Positions 26,387 to 36,523 are shown, numbered from the stretch's first letter. The stretch is 64,000 nucleotides of DNA from Sphingopyxis terrae subsp. terrae NBRC 15098 (GCF_001598815.1 NZ_BCZQ01000008.1:62001-126000), one strand, 5' to 3'. Translations and numbers: made by a program. The notes: generated by a model from the letters alone, not told the origin.

Positions 26387-27291
26387 CAGAAACCCTCCGG
26401 ATCGGCGAGGCCGGCGCGGCGGTGCGCGGCGACCAGCGTGTTGCGCAGCAGGCAGGCAATCGTCATCGGGCCGACGCCGCCGGGCACCGGGGTGATCGCG
26501 CCCGCCACCCCCGCCGCCCTGGCGTAATCGACGTCACCGACGAGCCGCCCCTTGGTCGCGCCCGCTTCGGGCGGCAGGCGATTGATGCCGACGTCGATGA
26601 CCACCGCGCCGGGCTTGATCCAGTCGCCCTTGACCATTTCGGGCCGGCCGACCGCCGCCACGACGATATCGGCGCGGCGGACCAGATCGGGCAGATCGCG
26701 GGTGCGGCTGTGCGCCATGGTCACGGTGCAATTGGCGCCAAGCAGCAGCGCGGCCATCGGCTTGCCGACCAGAATCGAGCGGCCGATCACCACCGCATCC
26801 TTGCCGCCAAGATCGCCGAGCACATCCTGCAACAGCAACAGACAGCCATAGGGGGTGCAAGGCACCATGCCCGGGATGCCGAGCGCGAGCCGTCCGGCGC
26901 TGACCGGGGTCAGCCCGTCGACGTCCTTTTCGGGATCGATCGTCGCCACCGCGCGCTGCTCGTCGAGATGGGCGGGCAGCGGAAGCTGGAGCAGGATGCC
27001 GTCGACCGCAGGATCGTCGTTGAGCGATGCGAGCAGCGCCTCGACCTCTTCCTGGTTCGCGGTCGCGGGCAGGCGATGTTCGAAACTCGCCATGCCGGCG
27101 GCGACCGTCGCCTTGCCCTTGGAGCCGACATAGACAGCGCTCGCCGGATCGTCGCCGACCAGCACGACCGCCAGCCCCGGCACGCGCCCGGTCGCGGCTT
27201 CGAACGCCGGGACGGCGCCGGCAATGCGTGCGCGCAGCCCGGCGGCGAACGCCTTGCCGTCGATGATGCGCGCTTCGGTCGCGACGGACAT
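26386..27291 (-). CDS. folD: Bifunctional methylenetetrahydrofolate dehydrogenase/cyclohydrolase
   Basis: The 301-residue product has the FolD signatures [31 protein letters not shown] and [10 protein letters not shown]; the catalytic Lys lies in the first. It interconverts 5,10-methylene-, methenyl- and 10-formyl-tetrahydrofolate with NADP+. The frame runs upstream to 27465, but ATG 27291 overlaps the yggT stop (TGATG) and is the sensible start. Confidence 0.96.
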   Translation of the reverse strand: MSVATEARIIDGKAFAAGLRARIAGAVPAFEAATGRVPGLAVVLVGDDPASAVYVGSKGKATVAAGMASFEHRLPATANQEEVEALLASLNDDPAVDGILLQLPLPAHLDEQRAVATIDPEKDVDGLTPVSAGRLALGIPGMVPCTPYGCLLLLQDVLGDLGGKDAVVIGRSILVGKPMAALLLGANCTVTMAHSRTRDLPDLVRRADIVVAAVGRPEMVKGDWIKPGAVVIDVGINRLPPEAGATKGRLVGDVDYARAAGVAGAITPVPGGVGPMTIACLLRNTLVAAHRRAGLADPEGF

Positions 27292-27599
27292 CAGGCCATT
27301 CCGCTCGAATAGGCGAGGCGCGCGAGATAGCCCAGCACCGGCCCTTGAATGATGATGATCAGGATCAGCACCAGCATCGGCGTCAGGTCGAGCCCGCCGA
27401 AATCGGGCATGATCCGCCGGAACGGCCGATAGAGCGGCTCGGTGATGCGATCGAGCATCATCCACAGCTGCGCCACGAAGTCATTGTGGGTGTTGATGAC
27501 GTTGAAGGCGATCAGCCACGACATCACCGCCTGCGCGATGATGAACCACCACAGGACCGTCAGGATGATGTCGACGATCTGGATGAGCATGAGAAGCAA
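27291..27599 (-). CDS. YggT-family membrane protein
   Basis: The 102-residue product has two helices (about 5-27 and 73-93) framing a conserved loop with [23 protein letters not shown], the YggT signature. It corresponds to a single YggT repeat. Proteins of this family have been linked to cell division or osmotic resistance, but the role is not settled. It precedes folD in the same order seen in many alphaproteobacteria. Confidence 0.92.
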   Translation of the reverse strand: MLLMLIQIVDIILTVLWWFIIAQAVMSWLIAFNVINTHNDFVAQLWMMLDRITEPLYRPFRRIMPDFGGLDLTPMLVLILIIIIQGPVLGYLARLAYSSGMA

Positions 27600-27635
27600 G
27601 GCGGGTCTCCGTAAAGGGGGGTCTTGCAGGCCCTC

Positions 27636-28544
27636 TTAGCGGTGAATGAGCGTGCCTGCACCCCTTGCGGTGAAAATTTCGAGGAGCATCGCATGCGGCA
27701 CCCGGCCGTCGAGGATAACCGCGGCATCGACCCCCGCATCGACCGCCGCGACGCAGGTTTCGACCTTCGGAATCATGCCGCCGGTGATCGTCCCGTCGGC
27801 CTTCAGCGCGTCGATCGCGGGGCGGTCGAGGTCGGTCAGCAGAGCCCCCGACTTGTCGAGCACTCCGGCCACGTCGGTCAGCAGGAAGAAACGCCGCGCG
27901 CCAAGCGCGCCGGCGATCGCCCCGGCCATGGTGTCGGCGTTGATATTATAGGTCGCGCCATCGGCGCCGAGCGCGACAGGGGCGACGATCGGGATGAAAT
28001 TGTCGGCCGCCAGCCGTTGCAGGATCGTCGGGTCGACCGCGACGGGTTCGCCGACGAAGCCCAGGTCGACGTGGCGTTCGATCCCCGAATTGGGATCGGG
28101 CTCGGTGCGGTGGACCTTTTCGGCCAGCACCAGATTGGCGTCCTTGCCCGACAGGCCGATCGCGCGGCCGCCAAGCCCGGCGAGCCATCCGACGATTTCC
28201 TTGTTGATTTTGCCCGCCAGGACCATTTCGGCGACCTCTGCGGTCGCGGCGTCGGTAACGCGCAGCCCGCCGACGAACTGCGATTCGATGCCGAGCTGCT
28301 TGAGCATCGCGCCGATCTGCGGTCCGCCGCCATGGACGACGACGGGATTGATCCCTACCGCCTTCAGCAGCACCACATCCTCGGCAAAGTCGCGCTGCGC
28401 CTCGGGATCGCCCATCGCGTGGCCGCCGTATTTGATGACGAAGGTTTCGCCCGCATAGCGTTGCAGATAGGGCAGCGCCTCGACGAGCGTTTCGGCCTTG
28501 GTCAGCAGATCGGGCATGGTCGTGGGATCGGTCATCGTCATCAT
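27636..28544 (-). CDS. argB: Acetylglutamate kinase
   Basis: The 302-residue product shows [21 protein letters not shown] and [18 protein letters not shown], the NAG-kinase signatures, and phosphorylates N-acetylglutamate in arginine synthesis. The N-terminal helix ([18 protein letters not shown]) before the core marks the arginine-inhibited hexameric type. The start overlaps the upstream stop by ATGA; an internal ATG a few codons on is possible. Confidence 0.97.
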   Translation of the reverse strand: MMTMTDPTTMPDLLTKAETLVEALPYLQRYAGETFVIKYGGHAMGDPEAQRDFAEDVVLLKAVGINPVVVHGGGPQIGAMLKQLGIESQFVGGLRVTDAATAEVAEMVLAGKINKEIVGWLAGLGGRAIGLSGKDANLVLAEKVHRTEPDPNSGIERHVDLGFVGEPVAVDPTILQRLAADNFIPIVAPVALGADGATYNINADTMAGAIAGALGARRFFLLTDVAGVLDKSGALLTDLDRPAIDALKADGTITGGMIPKVETCVAAVDAGVDAAVILDGRVPHAMLLEIFTARGAGTLIHR

Positions 28545-29218
28545 TCCGCGGTCTTCGCGTCGAGGCTGCGGCCGAGCGCGACGAGGCCGGTGATCACCGC
28601 CGGGATGACGACAATCGACAGCGCGACCTTCGCCAGCATCTGTCCCGCCATCAGATTGGCGATCGGGAAAACGCCGTAAAAGGCGATGGTGACGAACAGC
28701 AGCGTGTCGACGATCTGGCTGAGCGCGCTGGCGACTGCGCCGCGGATCGCGAGCCAGGTCGACCCCGTCCCCGCGCCTTCACGGCCGCGCAGTTTGGAAA
28801 AGATAGTGACGTTCAGGAACTGCGACGTGCCATAGGCGACGATGCCCGCCGCCATCAGGCGCGGCGTTTGTCCCAATATCATCTCGAACGACGCCAGCCG
28901 GGCCGGGTCCATCTCGGGCGCGGCGGGGACGAAATAGACGAGCGAGGTCAGCATGATCGACAGGATCAGCGGCACGAAACCCCACAGCACCAGCCGGTTC
29001 GCGGTCGCCTGTCCGTGCAATTCGGACACGGTGCTCGACAGCGCGACGAGGATCAGGAATGGAAAAATCCCAGCCTCGACCGCAAGACCGGCGCCCAGCG
29101 CGACCTGCTTGTTCCCGAGCACGCCGGCGAGCACGACCATGCCGCCATAGATGATCGTGAACAGGAAAAGCGAAGGGGTGATCGTGCGCGGCAGCGCGGT
29201 CGAAGTCGGTTCGGTCAT
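28541..29218 (-). CDS. yhhQ: Queuosine precursor transporter (VUT family)
   Basis: The 225-residue product has six helices with the VUT/YhhQ pattern: [28 protein letters not shown], and [18 protein letters not shown]. YhhQ imports preQ0/preQ1 for the Q base in tRNA. It is first in the argB operon. GluQ-RS, which modifies a Q tRNA, lies at 39.8 kb in the same window. Specificity is by family. Confidence 0.9.
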   Translation of the reverse strand: MTEPTSTALPRTITPSLFLFTIIYGGMVVLAGVLGNKQVALGAGLAVEAGIFPFLILVALSSTVSELHGQATANRLVLWGFVPLILSIMLTSLVYFVPAAPEMDPARLASFEMILGQTPRLMAAGIVAYGTSQFLNVTIFSKLRGREGAGTGSTWLAIRGAVASALSQIVDTLLFVTIAFYGVFPIANLMAGQMLAKVALSIVVIPAVITGLVALGRSLDAKTAE

Positions 29219-29261
29219 CGGCGCCCGATAGTCGCTTTTGCGACGCGTGGAAAGATGCCGG

Positions 29262-31226
29262 TCAATCGGCGGGATTATACTTGGCGAGGAAGGATTCGAT
29301 CGATTGCAGCAATAGCAGCCGGTCGGCCTCGCGCCTGAAATAATGATCGGCGAGCGGCAGCGAGACGAAGTCCACCGTCTTCCCCGCCTTGGTCATTGCC
29401 GCATACATGCGCGCCGACTGGCTATGATCGACCGTCACATCCTTCTTGCCGTGAATCAGCAGCAGCGGCACCTTGATCCGGTCGATGGCGTTGATCGGCG
29501 ACACCGCCGCGAAGTCGGGGGTCATGCGCTTCCACTGCGTCCGGTACAGATTGGCGCGCAGCGTGCCGCCGAAATCATTGACCTCGCGCCGCAGATTGGC
29601 GACCCCGGCGATCGAGATCGCGCAGCGATACTGGTCGGGATCCTTGGCGATTCCCCACATCGCCGCATAGCCGCCATAAGAGGCGCCGACGATGCACACG
29701 CGCTTGGGGTCGGCGATCTTTTCGGCGACCGCCCAGCGCACGCCGTCGGTCACATCATCCTGCATCGCAAAGCCGAGTTGCCCCTCGCCGGCCTTTTCGA
29801 ACTCGGCACCATAGCCCGTCGAGCCGCGGAAATTGGGCTGCAATACCGCATAGCCGCGTTCGGCGAGGAACTGCGCCCAATAATCGTAGGTCAGCTCGTC
29901 CTGGCCCCACGGTCCGCCGTGCGGCAGCACGATGAACGGCAGGTTGGTTGCCGCTCGGCCCCGCGGCATCGTCAGCACGCCCTCGATCTCCAGCCCGTCG
30001 CGCGCCTTGTACCGGACGAGCTTCGCGCGCGAGAGGCGCTTCGCCCCGATCTGTTCGTTCATTGCCGCAAGACGCGACAAATCGCCGGTCGTCGAATCAT
30101 AATAATAGAGCAGCCCCGGATTGTCGGGGGTGCTGATCCGCACGAGCATCTTGGTCAGGTCGCGGCTATAGCTGTCGATCCGGACGCGCGCCGCGCGGGC
30201 CGTCGCGTCCAGCGTATCCTGATGCGCTGCCATCGCCGGGTCGAGCCAGCGCACCGGCTTCAGATCGTCGGCGACGTGAACGCCGAGTAGCTTCGATCCG
30301 TCGGGCGCGCGAATGGCGCCTGATATGTCGCCCGCGTCGGGTGCAACGACCGTGCGGACTTCGGCACCGGTAGCAAGATTGACCTCGGCAATCGCGGTCT
30401 TGCCATCGTCCCGGTCCTTGTAAACCAACCCGTTGTCGGTGCCGTCGACGAAGAGGATCGGCACCGTCAGCCGCTCGTCATCGCGTAGCGAAGCGCGCTC
30501 GATCGACCGGAAAGCCCCTTCTCCGGCGCTACGATAGAGCAGCGTGGCCCGGGTCGTATCGTCGCGATAGCCGATGCCGTAGCGCACCCGGCCGAGATGG
30601 TCGGCGCCCCATTCCATAACCCCGGTGCGCGACCGCAGTTCGGTCTTCTTGCGCCCCGTCTTCACATCGATGCGGTATACGGCGGGCCAGAAATCGGCGT
30701 TGTCATATATCGAGTCCTGACCCGCGACCAGAATTTCGCTGCTGCCGTCTTTGGGCAGCCAGACGACATCGGACGCATTCTGGCCCTTGAGATCCCATAG
30801 TAGCCGCGTGATCTTGCCCGAGGTCCGGTCGATGGCGATGATGCGGGTAACGTACCAATTGTCGGCCTCCACCGCCATCAACGCCCGCAGGCCGACGAGC
30901 AGATGATCGTCGTTGACCCAGGTCAGCCAATCGATTTCGGTCTGGTCGGGAACCGCAATGATGACCGATTTGCTCTGATCGCCCAGCACGGGAAGGATGC
31001 CGATCCGCTGTTCCCCACGGACCGCGAACAGGCCCGCCATATGCGTTCCGTCGGGCGATAATTCGGTATTTTCCGCAAAGGGAAGCTGCGCAAAGGCGGC
31101 CGTGGGCAATGGCGGAGCGGGGGTCGATGCGGTCGTCGCGGGCGCCTGCGCCGCCGCGGGCACGGCCGCCTGCACCAGCGCGCATATCGCCAAAATTACA
31201 TGTCCCGCAACGCCAGTCCGCATCAT
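29262..31226 (-). CDS. S9-family serine peptidase (prolyl oligopeptidase type)
   Basis: The 654-residue product has a signal peptide (about 1-27), a beta-propeller (about 40-390) and an alpha/beta-hydrolase domain with Ser516 (GASYGGY), Asp596 (HGKKD) and His628 (LADHYF). It is likely periplasmic and cuts short peptides after proline or alanine-type residues (acylaminoacyl or dipeptidyl peptidase). It ends 43 bases upstream of the queuosine transporter gene on the same strand and might be cotranscribed. Confidence 0.92.
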   Translation of the reverse strand: MMRTGVAGHVILAICALVQAAVPAAAQAPATTASTPAPPLPTAAFAQLPFAENTELSPDGTHMAGLFAVRGEQRIGILPVLGDQSKSVIIAVPDQTEIDWLTWVNDDHLLVGLRALMAVEADNWYVTRIIAIDRTSGKITRLLWDLKGQNASDVVWLPKDGSSEILVAGQDSIYDNADFWPAVYRIDVKTGRKKTELRSRTGVMEWGADHLGRVRYGIGYRDDTTRATLLYRSAGEGAFRSIERASLRDDERLTVPILFVDGTDNGLVYKDRDDGKTAIAEVNLATGAEVRTVVAPDAGDISGAIRAPDGSKLLGVHVADDLKPVRWLDPAMAAHQDTLDATARAARVRIDSYSRDLTKMLVRISTPDNPGLLYYYDSTTGDLSRLAAMNEQIGAKRLSRAKLVRYKARDGLEIEGVLTMPRGRAATNLPFIVLPHGGPWGQDELTYDYWAQFLAERGYAVLQPNFRGSTGYGAEFEKAGEGQLGFAMQDDVTDGVRWAVAEKIADPKRVCIVGASYGGYAAMWGIAKDPDQYRCAISIAGVANLRREVNDFGGTLRANLYRTQWKRMTPDFAAVSPINAIDRIKVPLLLIHGKKDVTVDHSQSARMYAAMTKAGKTVDFVSLPLADHYFRREADRLLLLQSIESFLAKYNPAD

Positions 31227-31383
31227 ATTCCCCCTGTTTCAGCGCTGCCTATCAAGCCGTCACGGAGCCGCCAAGCGGGATCGCTGCCGTTATGGATGAC
31301 TGCAATGCTCCGCCGCCCCCCTTGCCCGATCCGCAAAGCCCGCTAGACAGGCGCAATAAACTTGCGGGGGACGCAAAACACTT

Positions 31384-32730
31384 ATGGGACATCTTATCGG
31401 CCTGCTCGGCATCGTTGCATTGCTTGCGATTGCCGTGCTGTTTTCATCGAACCGTCGCTGGATTCGCCTGCGCGTCGTCGTGCCGGCCTTTCTGTTGCAG
31501 GCCGGGTTCGCGCTGCTGGTGATCGGTACGCCGTGGGGCCGCGCGATCATTCAGGCGATGTCGACCGGCGTCGCCAATCTTCTGGGTTATGCCAAGGCGG
31601 GGACCGACTTCATTTTCGGCCCGCTCGCCGGACCCGAAATGGGCGGTCACAGCTTTGCGATCGCCGCGCTGCCGGTGATCATCTTCTTCGCCTCGCTCAT
31701 CTCGATCCTCTATTATCTCGGCATCATGCAGTTCGTGATCAAATGGGTCGGCGGGGCGATCCAGAAGATTACGGGAATTACCAAGGTCGAAAGCCTGGGC
31801 GCCGCGGCGAATATCTTCGTCGGCCAGAGCGAGAGCCCGCTCGTCATCCGTCCCTATCTCGCCGGTCTTACCCCGTCGCAGCTCTTTACGGTTATGACGG
31901 TCGGCATGGCCGGAGTCGCGGGGACCATCCTCGGCGCCTATGCGAGCATGATCGGCGAACAGCTGCTGCCCTATCTGCTCGCCGCCAGTTTCATGTCGGC
32001 GCCGGGCGGCATCCTGATGGCCAAGATCATGATGCCCGACGACCCCAAGGATCTGGGTATCGAACCCGTCATCATGCCAGAGGCAAGCCATGACGAGGAA
32101 AAGCCGGCGAACATCATCATGGCAGCGGCGCAGGGCGCGCAGACCGGCGTCAAGCTGGCGGTCGCGGTTGGCGCGATGGTGCTGGCCTTCGTCGCGCTCG
32201 TCGCGCTCGCCAACGGGCTGCTCGCCGGGATCGGCGGCTGGTTCGGCTATCCCGATCTGTCGTTCCAGGCGGTGATCGGCGCGATCTTCCGCCCGGTGAT
32301 GTGGCTGATGGGCGTGCCGTGGGACGAAAGCGCCGCGGTCGGCGGCCTGTTCGGTACCAAAGTCGTGCTCAACGAATTCGTCGCCTTCATCGACCTCGGC
32401 AAAATCCAGGGGGGGATGTCGATGGTGTCGGTTGCGATCGCGACCTTTGCGCTGTGCGGCTTCGCCAATTTCAGCTCGATCGCGATCCAGATGGCGGTGA
32501 CTGGCGGTCTCGCCCCCAATCAACGGCCGATGATCGCCAGGCTGGGGCTGAAGGCACTGCTTGCGGGCAGCCTGTCGAACCTGATGTCGGCGGCGCTCGC
32601 CGGCCTTATGCTCAGTTTCACCGCGCCGATCGCCACACCGCCGCCCCCGGCTGCCGCGCCGGTTGCGGCGGCGCCGCTTCCCGGAGCGCCGCCCGCTGCC
32701 GCCGATACCGCCGCGACGAAGGCGCCCTGA
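31384..32730 (+). CDS. Concentrative nucleoside transporter (NupC/CNT family)
   Basis: The 448-residue membrane protein carries the CNT features ANIFVGQSESPLVIRPYL (the GQxE-P loop) and VLNEFVAFIDL with SSIAIQM, which form the nucleoside and cation sites. It would import nucleosides with Na+ or H+. The C-terminus has an unusual Pro/Ala-rich tail of about 30 residues. It is divergent from the S9 peptidase, with a 157-base gap holding no clear motif. Confidence 0.93.
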   Translation: MGHLIGLLGIVALLAIAVLFSSNRRWIRLRVVVPAFLLQAGFALLVIGTPWGRAIIQAMSTGVANLLGYAKAGTDFIFGPLAGPEMGGHSFAIAALPVIIFFASLISILYYLGIMQFVIKWVGGAIQKITGITKVESLGAAANIFVGQSESPLVIRPYLAGLTPSQLFTVMTVGMAGVAGTILGAYASMIGEQLLPYLLAASFMSAPGGILMAKIMMPDDPKDLGIEPVIMPEASHDEEKPANIIMAAAQGAQTGVKLAVAVGAMVLAFVALVALANGLLAGIGGWFGYPDLSFQAVIGAIFRPVMWLMGVPWDESAAVGGLFGTKVVLNEFVAFIDLGKIQGGMSMVSVAIATFALCGFANFSSIAIQMAVTGGLAPNQRPMIARLGLKALLAGSLSNLMSAALAGLMLSFTAPIATPPPPAAAPVAAAPLPGAPPAAADTAATKAP

Positions 32731-32735
32731 CCCGG

Positions 32736-32771
32736 CGCCATGGTCGCGCCGCGCAAGGCGCGACCATGGCG
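32736..32771 (+). terminator. Long perfect hairpin after the nucleoside transporter
   Basis: A 15-base perfect inverted repeat (CGCCATGGTCGCGCC and its complement, six-base loop) starts six bases past the stop. It is followed only by GATAATTT, so it is a terminator with a weak T-run or an RNA 3'-end protector. Confidence 0.6.
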
Positions 32772-32860
32772 GGATAATTTGCAAGTCCCCCTGTTGTGGC
32801 GTAGTTTCGGCCCCGGAAAAACGAATCCCGGGTCGCGTTTGCCAAACAGGGAGGTTGTTG

Positions 32861-33472
32861 ATGAAATCCATCCATCGCTGGTCGCTCTTCGCCGCTGCCG
32901 CCGCATCGCTCGGCGGTGGCTTCCTTGCCGCGTCGCAGGCGCAATCGCCCGAAGACAGGATGATGCGTCCGCCCGAGGCGACCATCTATCGCGACGCCGC
33001 CTACAAGGGGCCGGCGGTGTTCATTGGCGAAGCGAAGCCCGATCTGGGCCTGTCGTGGCCGGTCAATTCGATCCGCGTGACCAGCGGTCGCTGGGAACTG
33101 TGCGAAAAGACGCGCTATCGCGGCAATTGCCGGACGGTCGAACGCGACACGCCGATGTTGGGCAATATCCTGCGCGGCATCAAGATCCAGTCGATCCGCC
33201 CCGTCGGATCGGGCGGCGGCTGGAATCCTGGCCCGGTCGCCAACGATCAGGTTGCGCGCGGCAATTTCGCCGAATTCCATACCCAGCCCGCCACCGCAAA
33301 TTATCGCGTTCTCGCGTGCCAGAGTGGATCGGCGACCACCGCCTGCGCGGCGCGGACCGCCGACACATGGTGCCGCTCGATCGGCTGGAACGGATCGGCC
33401 CGCGAACATATGGAGACGGTTTCGGGCCGCATTTATCTGGCCGACGTGCTGTGCGTCCGTTCGGGCTATTGA
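32861..33472 (+). CDS. Secreted beta/gamma-crystallin-like protein
   Basis: The 203-residue product has a signal peptide ending near SQAQS. Residues about 38-103 (ATIYRDAAYKGPAVFIGEAKPD, SWPVNSIRVTSGRWELCEKTRYRGNCRTV) match the Greek-key crystallin pattern with paired Cys. The second half is Cys-rich (CQSG, ACAAR, WCRS, VLCV) and unlike anything I know. It is periplasmic or secreted. The MliC-like gene follows 11 bases later, so the pair forms an envelope operon. AGGGAGG precedes the ATG. Confidence 0.75.
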   Translation: MKSIHRWSLFAAAAASLGGGFLAASQAQSPEDRMMRPPEATIYRDAAYKGPAVFIGEAKPDLGLSWPVNSIRVTSGRWELCEKTRYRGNCRTVERDTPMLGNILRGIKIQSIRPVGSGGGWNPGPVANDQVARGNFAEFHTQPATANYRVLACQSGSATTACAARTADTWCRSIGWNGSAREHMETVSGRIYLADVLCVRSGY

Positions 33473-33483
33473 GGGGAATGGAG

Positions 33484-33804
33484 ATGATCCGAATCGCGAA
33501 GCTGGCCGCCGCGGGCGCGGCCATTCTTGTCGTTGCGGGCTGTGCCTCCTACCCGCAAAACACCGGCACGCTTTACGAATGCAATCGCGGCACGCGGTTG
33601 CAGGTCGATTATGTCGCCAACGGCGCAATCGTCCGCGTCGACGGCCGCCGCAGCATGGTGCTCAAGGCCGCGCCGACCAACATGGGGCAGGCCTATGAAA
33701 ACAAGAGCGGCGCGCGGCTGTACCGCAACGGCAACGAGGTGACATGGAACACCGCCGCCCGCACCGCGCCCGAAAGCTGCCGCCCCGTCAATCGGCCGAT
33801 GTAG
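33484..33804 (+). CDS. MliC-like lysozyme-inhibitor lipoprotein
   Basis: The 106-residue product has lipobox VAGC and an MliC-type domain: TLYECNRGTRLQVDYVANG, then AYENKSGARLYRNGNEVTW, ending in Cys of ESCRP, with the first and last Cys likely paired. MliC proteins sit in the outer membrane and block c-type lysozymes. GAGGGG is 7 bases from ATG 33484; ATG 33478 is too close to it. Confidence 0.82.
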   Translation: MIRIAKLAAAGAAILVVAGCASYPQNTGTLYECNRGTRLQVDYVANGAIVRVDGRRSMVLKAAPTNMGQAYENKSGARLYRNGNEVTWNTAARTAPESCRPVNRPM

Positions 33805-33823
33805 ACGGGGCGAAAGCGACGCA

Positions 33824-34966
33824 TCACAGCGTCATTTGCGCCAGCGCCGCCCGGACTTCGCGCGCAAAAAGCTCGGGCTGCTCCCACGCCGCGAAATGGC
33901 CGCCGCGATCGACCTCGTTCCAATAGACGATGTTGCGATAGCGCTTTTCGGCCCAGCGGCGCGACAGGCGCATGATCTCGTTCGGGAACAGGCTGCCGCC
34001 GGTCGGCACGTCGATCTCGCCCGCCGCGAAGCTGCGGAAACTGTGCCAATAGAGCCGCGCCGACGACGCGGCGCTGGCGGTAAACCAATAGAGGCTGACG
34101 GTGTCGAGCATCGCATCCTTCGACAGCGCGCGTTCGGGATGGCCACCGACCGACTGCCCGCCCGGCTGATGCCCGCAATCGGTCCAGCCGTGGAATTTCT
34201 CGACGATCCAGCACATCTGCCCGACCGGTGAATCGGTGAGCGCATAGCCGATGGTCTGTGGCCGCGTCGCCTGCTGCGTCGAATAGCCGTTATCCTTTGC
34301 CTGATACCAGCCGAAACGCGCGAGATAGAGTTTTTCGGCGTCGGTGAGATCGGCCATCAGCGCCGGGTCGGGCTGGCCGACGATCATGTTGACATGGATG
34401 CCCGCGCAATGGTCGCCATGGTTCATCCCGATGGCGCAGGTAACCGCGCTGCCCCAGTCGCCGCCCTGCGCGAAATAGCGATCATAACCGAGCGCGCGCA
34501 TCAGCGCGTCCCAGCCCGCGGCGATATGTTCGACGCTCCATTTCGCGGCCGCGGGCTTGCCCGAAAAGCCGTAACCCGGCAGCGACGGGATCACGAGATG
34601 ATAGTCGGCCGACAGCGGCGCGATCACGTCGAGAAATTCGAGCACCGACCCCGGCCAACCGTGCGTCAGCACCAGCGGCCGCGCCGCCGGATTGTCCGAG
34701 CGGATATGAAGGAAATGGATGTCGAGGCCATCGACCGTGGCCAGAAAATTGGGCAGCGCGTTGAGCCGCGCCTCGACCGTGCGCCAGTCATAGCCCTCGC
34801 GCCAATAGGCCGCGAGTTCCTGCGCATAGGCGAGCGGGACGCCCTGGTCCCAATCGTCGACGGTCTCCTTTTCGGGCCAGCGCGTGCGCGCCAGCCGGTC
34901 TTTCAGATCATCGATCGCTGCCTGCGGAACCTCGGCGCGGAACGCGCGGATATTTTCGACCTTCAT
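33824..34966 (-). CDS. Epoxide hydrolase (alpha/beta hydrolase, EHN type)
   Basis: The 380-residue product has the N-terminal EHN domain, oxyanion motif HGWPGS at 102-107, nucleophile Asp170 in GGDWGS and His357 in GGHFAAWE. These fit the microsomal-type epoxide hydrolases that turn epoxides to diols via an ester intermediate. No signal peptide is present. It reads toward the MliC gene and is separate from its upstream neighbour by 36 bases. Confidence 0.92.
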   Translation of the reverse strand: MKVENIRAFRAEVPQAAIDDLKDRLARTRWPEKETVDDWDQGVPLAYAQELAAYWREGYDWRTVEARLNALPNFLATVDGLDIHFLHIRSDNPAARPLVLTHGWPGSVLEFLDVIAPLSADYHLVIPSLPGYGFSGKPAAAKWSVEHIAAGWDALMRALGYDRYFAQGGDWGSAVTCAIGMNHGDHCAGIHVNMIVGQPDPALMADLTDAEKLYLARFGWYQAKDNGYSTQQATRPQTIGYALTDSPVGQMCWIVEKFHGWTDCGHQPGGQSVGGHPERALSKDAMLDTVSLYWFTASAASSARLYWHSFRSFAAGEIDVPTGGSLFPNEIMRLSRRWAEKRYRNIVYWNEVDRGGHFAAWEQPELFAREVRAALAQMTL

Positions 34967-35002
34967 TCAGTCTCTCCCCCACCTGACTGCTTCGGCTTTG
35001 TG

Positions 35003-35494
35003 TCAGGGCCGCGCCGGCGCCTTGCAACCGCGCTGCAACCCGACGCCCTTCAGGAAGCCGCGACGCACCGAGCCGGCATAGACCGCCTCTGCATAGCGCC
35101 GACGTTCCGCGTTGGCACCCGTGACCTCGCCGATCAGGCTACGAAAGGGAATGATGGACCCGGCGACGGTGCCCGCGACACGGCCGACGGTTTCCTCGCG
35201 CTTTTTCGCCGCACTCTTGTCGGCGGGTTCGTTGACGTCGGGGCCGAGCACGTCGTTCAGTTCGCTGACCTCCCGGATGATCGCCGAACATTTGCGCAAG
35301 CCCGCCAGCGAATAGGGGTCGTCCTGGATCGCCTTCAGCTTGTCGGGCACTTCCTTGCCGTCGAAGGGCTCGGTCACGCTGTTCGCGGTCGATTTCAGCG
35401 TCGAATCCTCGGGCGCGCCTTCCTGCGCCTGCACCGTAGGATTGACCGATAGCGCGGCGATAATCGCCAGCGGCAGCCATGTTTTCCGTATCAT
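35003..35494 (-). CDS. Exported protein of unknown function
   Basis: The 163-residue product has a signal peptide ending near VQAQE and a mostly helical, charged mature part with one Cys (RKCSAII) and another near the end (QRGCK). A short hydrophobic stretch (VAGTVAGSIIPF) with glycines may touch the membrane. AGGAGG precedes ATG 35494; a longer frame to 35527 lacks a ribosome site. I recognise no family. Confidence 0.78.
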   Translation of the reverse strand: MIRKTWLPLAIIAALSVNPTVQAQEGAPEDSTLKSTANSVTEPFDGKEVPDKLKAIQDDPYSLAGLRKCSAIIREVSELNDVLGPDVNEPADKSAAKKREETVGRVAGTVAGSIIPFRSLIGEVTGANAERRRYAEAVYAGSVRRGFLKGVGLQRGCKAPARP

Positions 35495-35574
35495 CCCTGT
35501 CCTCCTGTTGCCCGCAGGCGCCTGCACCGGCGCCAGCGGGATAACGAACGAGGACCGATTCGGCTCCCGCCGGA

Positions 35575-36441
35575 TCAGCGCGTGGGAACGGGCGCCTCGC
35601 CGGTCCAGTCGTAGAAGCCGCGTCCGGCCTTTTTGCCGACCCAGCCCGCCTCGACATATTGGACGAGCAGCGGCGCCGGACGGAATTTGGGATCGCCGGT
35701 GCCGCTGTGCAGCACGCGGATAATTTCAAGGCAGGTATCGAGCCCGATGAAATCGGCGAGGGTGATCGGCCCCATCGGGTGATTGAGGCCGAGCCGGCAT
35801 CCGGTGTCGATGTCCTGCATCGTCGCCACCCCTTCGCCGAGCGCGAACACCGCTTCGTTGATCAGGGGCATCAGCACGCGGTTGACGATGAAGCCCGGCG
35901 CGTCGTTGGCATGGACGATTTCCTTGCCGAGTCCGCGGCCGAAGGCTTCGACGCTGGCAAGCGTCGTGTCGCTGGTCGCAAGGCCGCGGATCAGTTCGAT
36001 CAGGCCCATGACCGGCACCGGATTGAAGAAATGGACGCCGATGAAGCGCGCCGGATCGGGGGCCGCCTGCGCCAGTCGGGTGATCGGAATCGAGCTGGTG
36101 TTCGAGGCGAGGATGGCGCTGTCCGAAAGATGCGCGCCGACGCTGGCGAAGATCGCGCGCTTGATCTCCTCGCGCTCGGTCGCGGCCTCGATCACCAGCG
36201 CAGCCGGGGCGAAGGCGGCGTGGTCGGCGACGGGGGTGATCCGGCCAAGCAGCGCGTCGGCATCGCCCTGCGTCATCTTGTCCTTGGCGACCAAGCGCCC
36301 GAGCGCCTTGGCGATCCCCGCCTTGCCGGCTTCGGCGCGGGCGATGTCGATGTCCGACAGAAGCACCTCGTGACCGGCGCCTGCCGATACCTGCGCGATC
36401 CCCGCGCCCATTTGCCCTGCCCCGATAACGCCGACGATCAT
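35575..36441 (-). CDS. 3-hydroxybutyryl-CoA dehydrogenase
   Basis: The 288-residue product is a single 3-hydroxyacyl-CoA dehydrogenase: Rossmann motif GVIGAGQMGAGIA at the start, ASNTSSIPIT, and the active-site block GVHFFNPVPVMGLIE. NAD(P)+-linked oxidation of 3-hydroxyacyl-CoA is expected (butyrate or PHB metabolism, or beta-oxidation). ATG 36441 follows AAAGGG; the frame extends to 36501 without support. Confidence 0.94.
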   Translation of the reverse strand: MIVGVIGAGQMGAGIAQVSAGAGHEVLLSDIDIARAEAGKAGIAKALGRLVAKDKMTQGDADALLGRITPVADHAAFAPAALVIEAATEREEIKRAIFASVGAHLSDSAILASNTSSIPITRLAQAAPDPARFIGVHFFNPVPVMGLIELIRGLATSDTTLASVEAFGRGLGKEIVHANDAPGFIVNRVLMPLINEAVFALGEGVATMQDIDTGCRLGLNHPMGPITLADFIGLDTCLEIIRVLHSGTGDPKFRPAPLLVQYVEAGWVGKKAGRGFYDWTGEAPVPTR

Positions 36442-36523
36442 GATATGCCCTTTCGCTGGAAATCGCAGCTCTGCCCCTAGGGACTGGGCAAGCGTCGTCA
36501 AGGCCGAGAGTCGGGCTGGCGCG

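Noticed and set aside
32736-32771. Perfect 15-base palindrome as an attachment or recombination site
   Set aside because: It directly follows a stop codon, and no integrase or mobile gene is near; a terminator is simpler.
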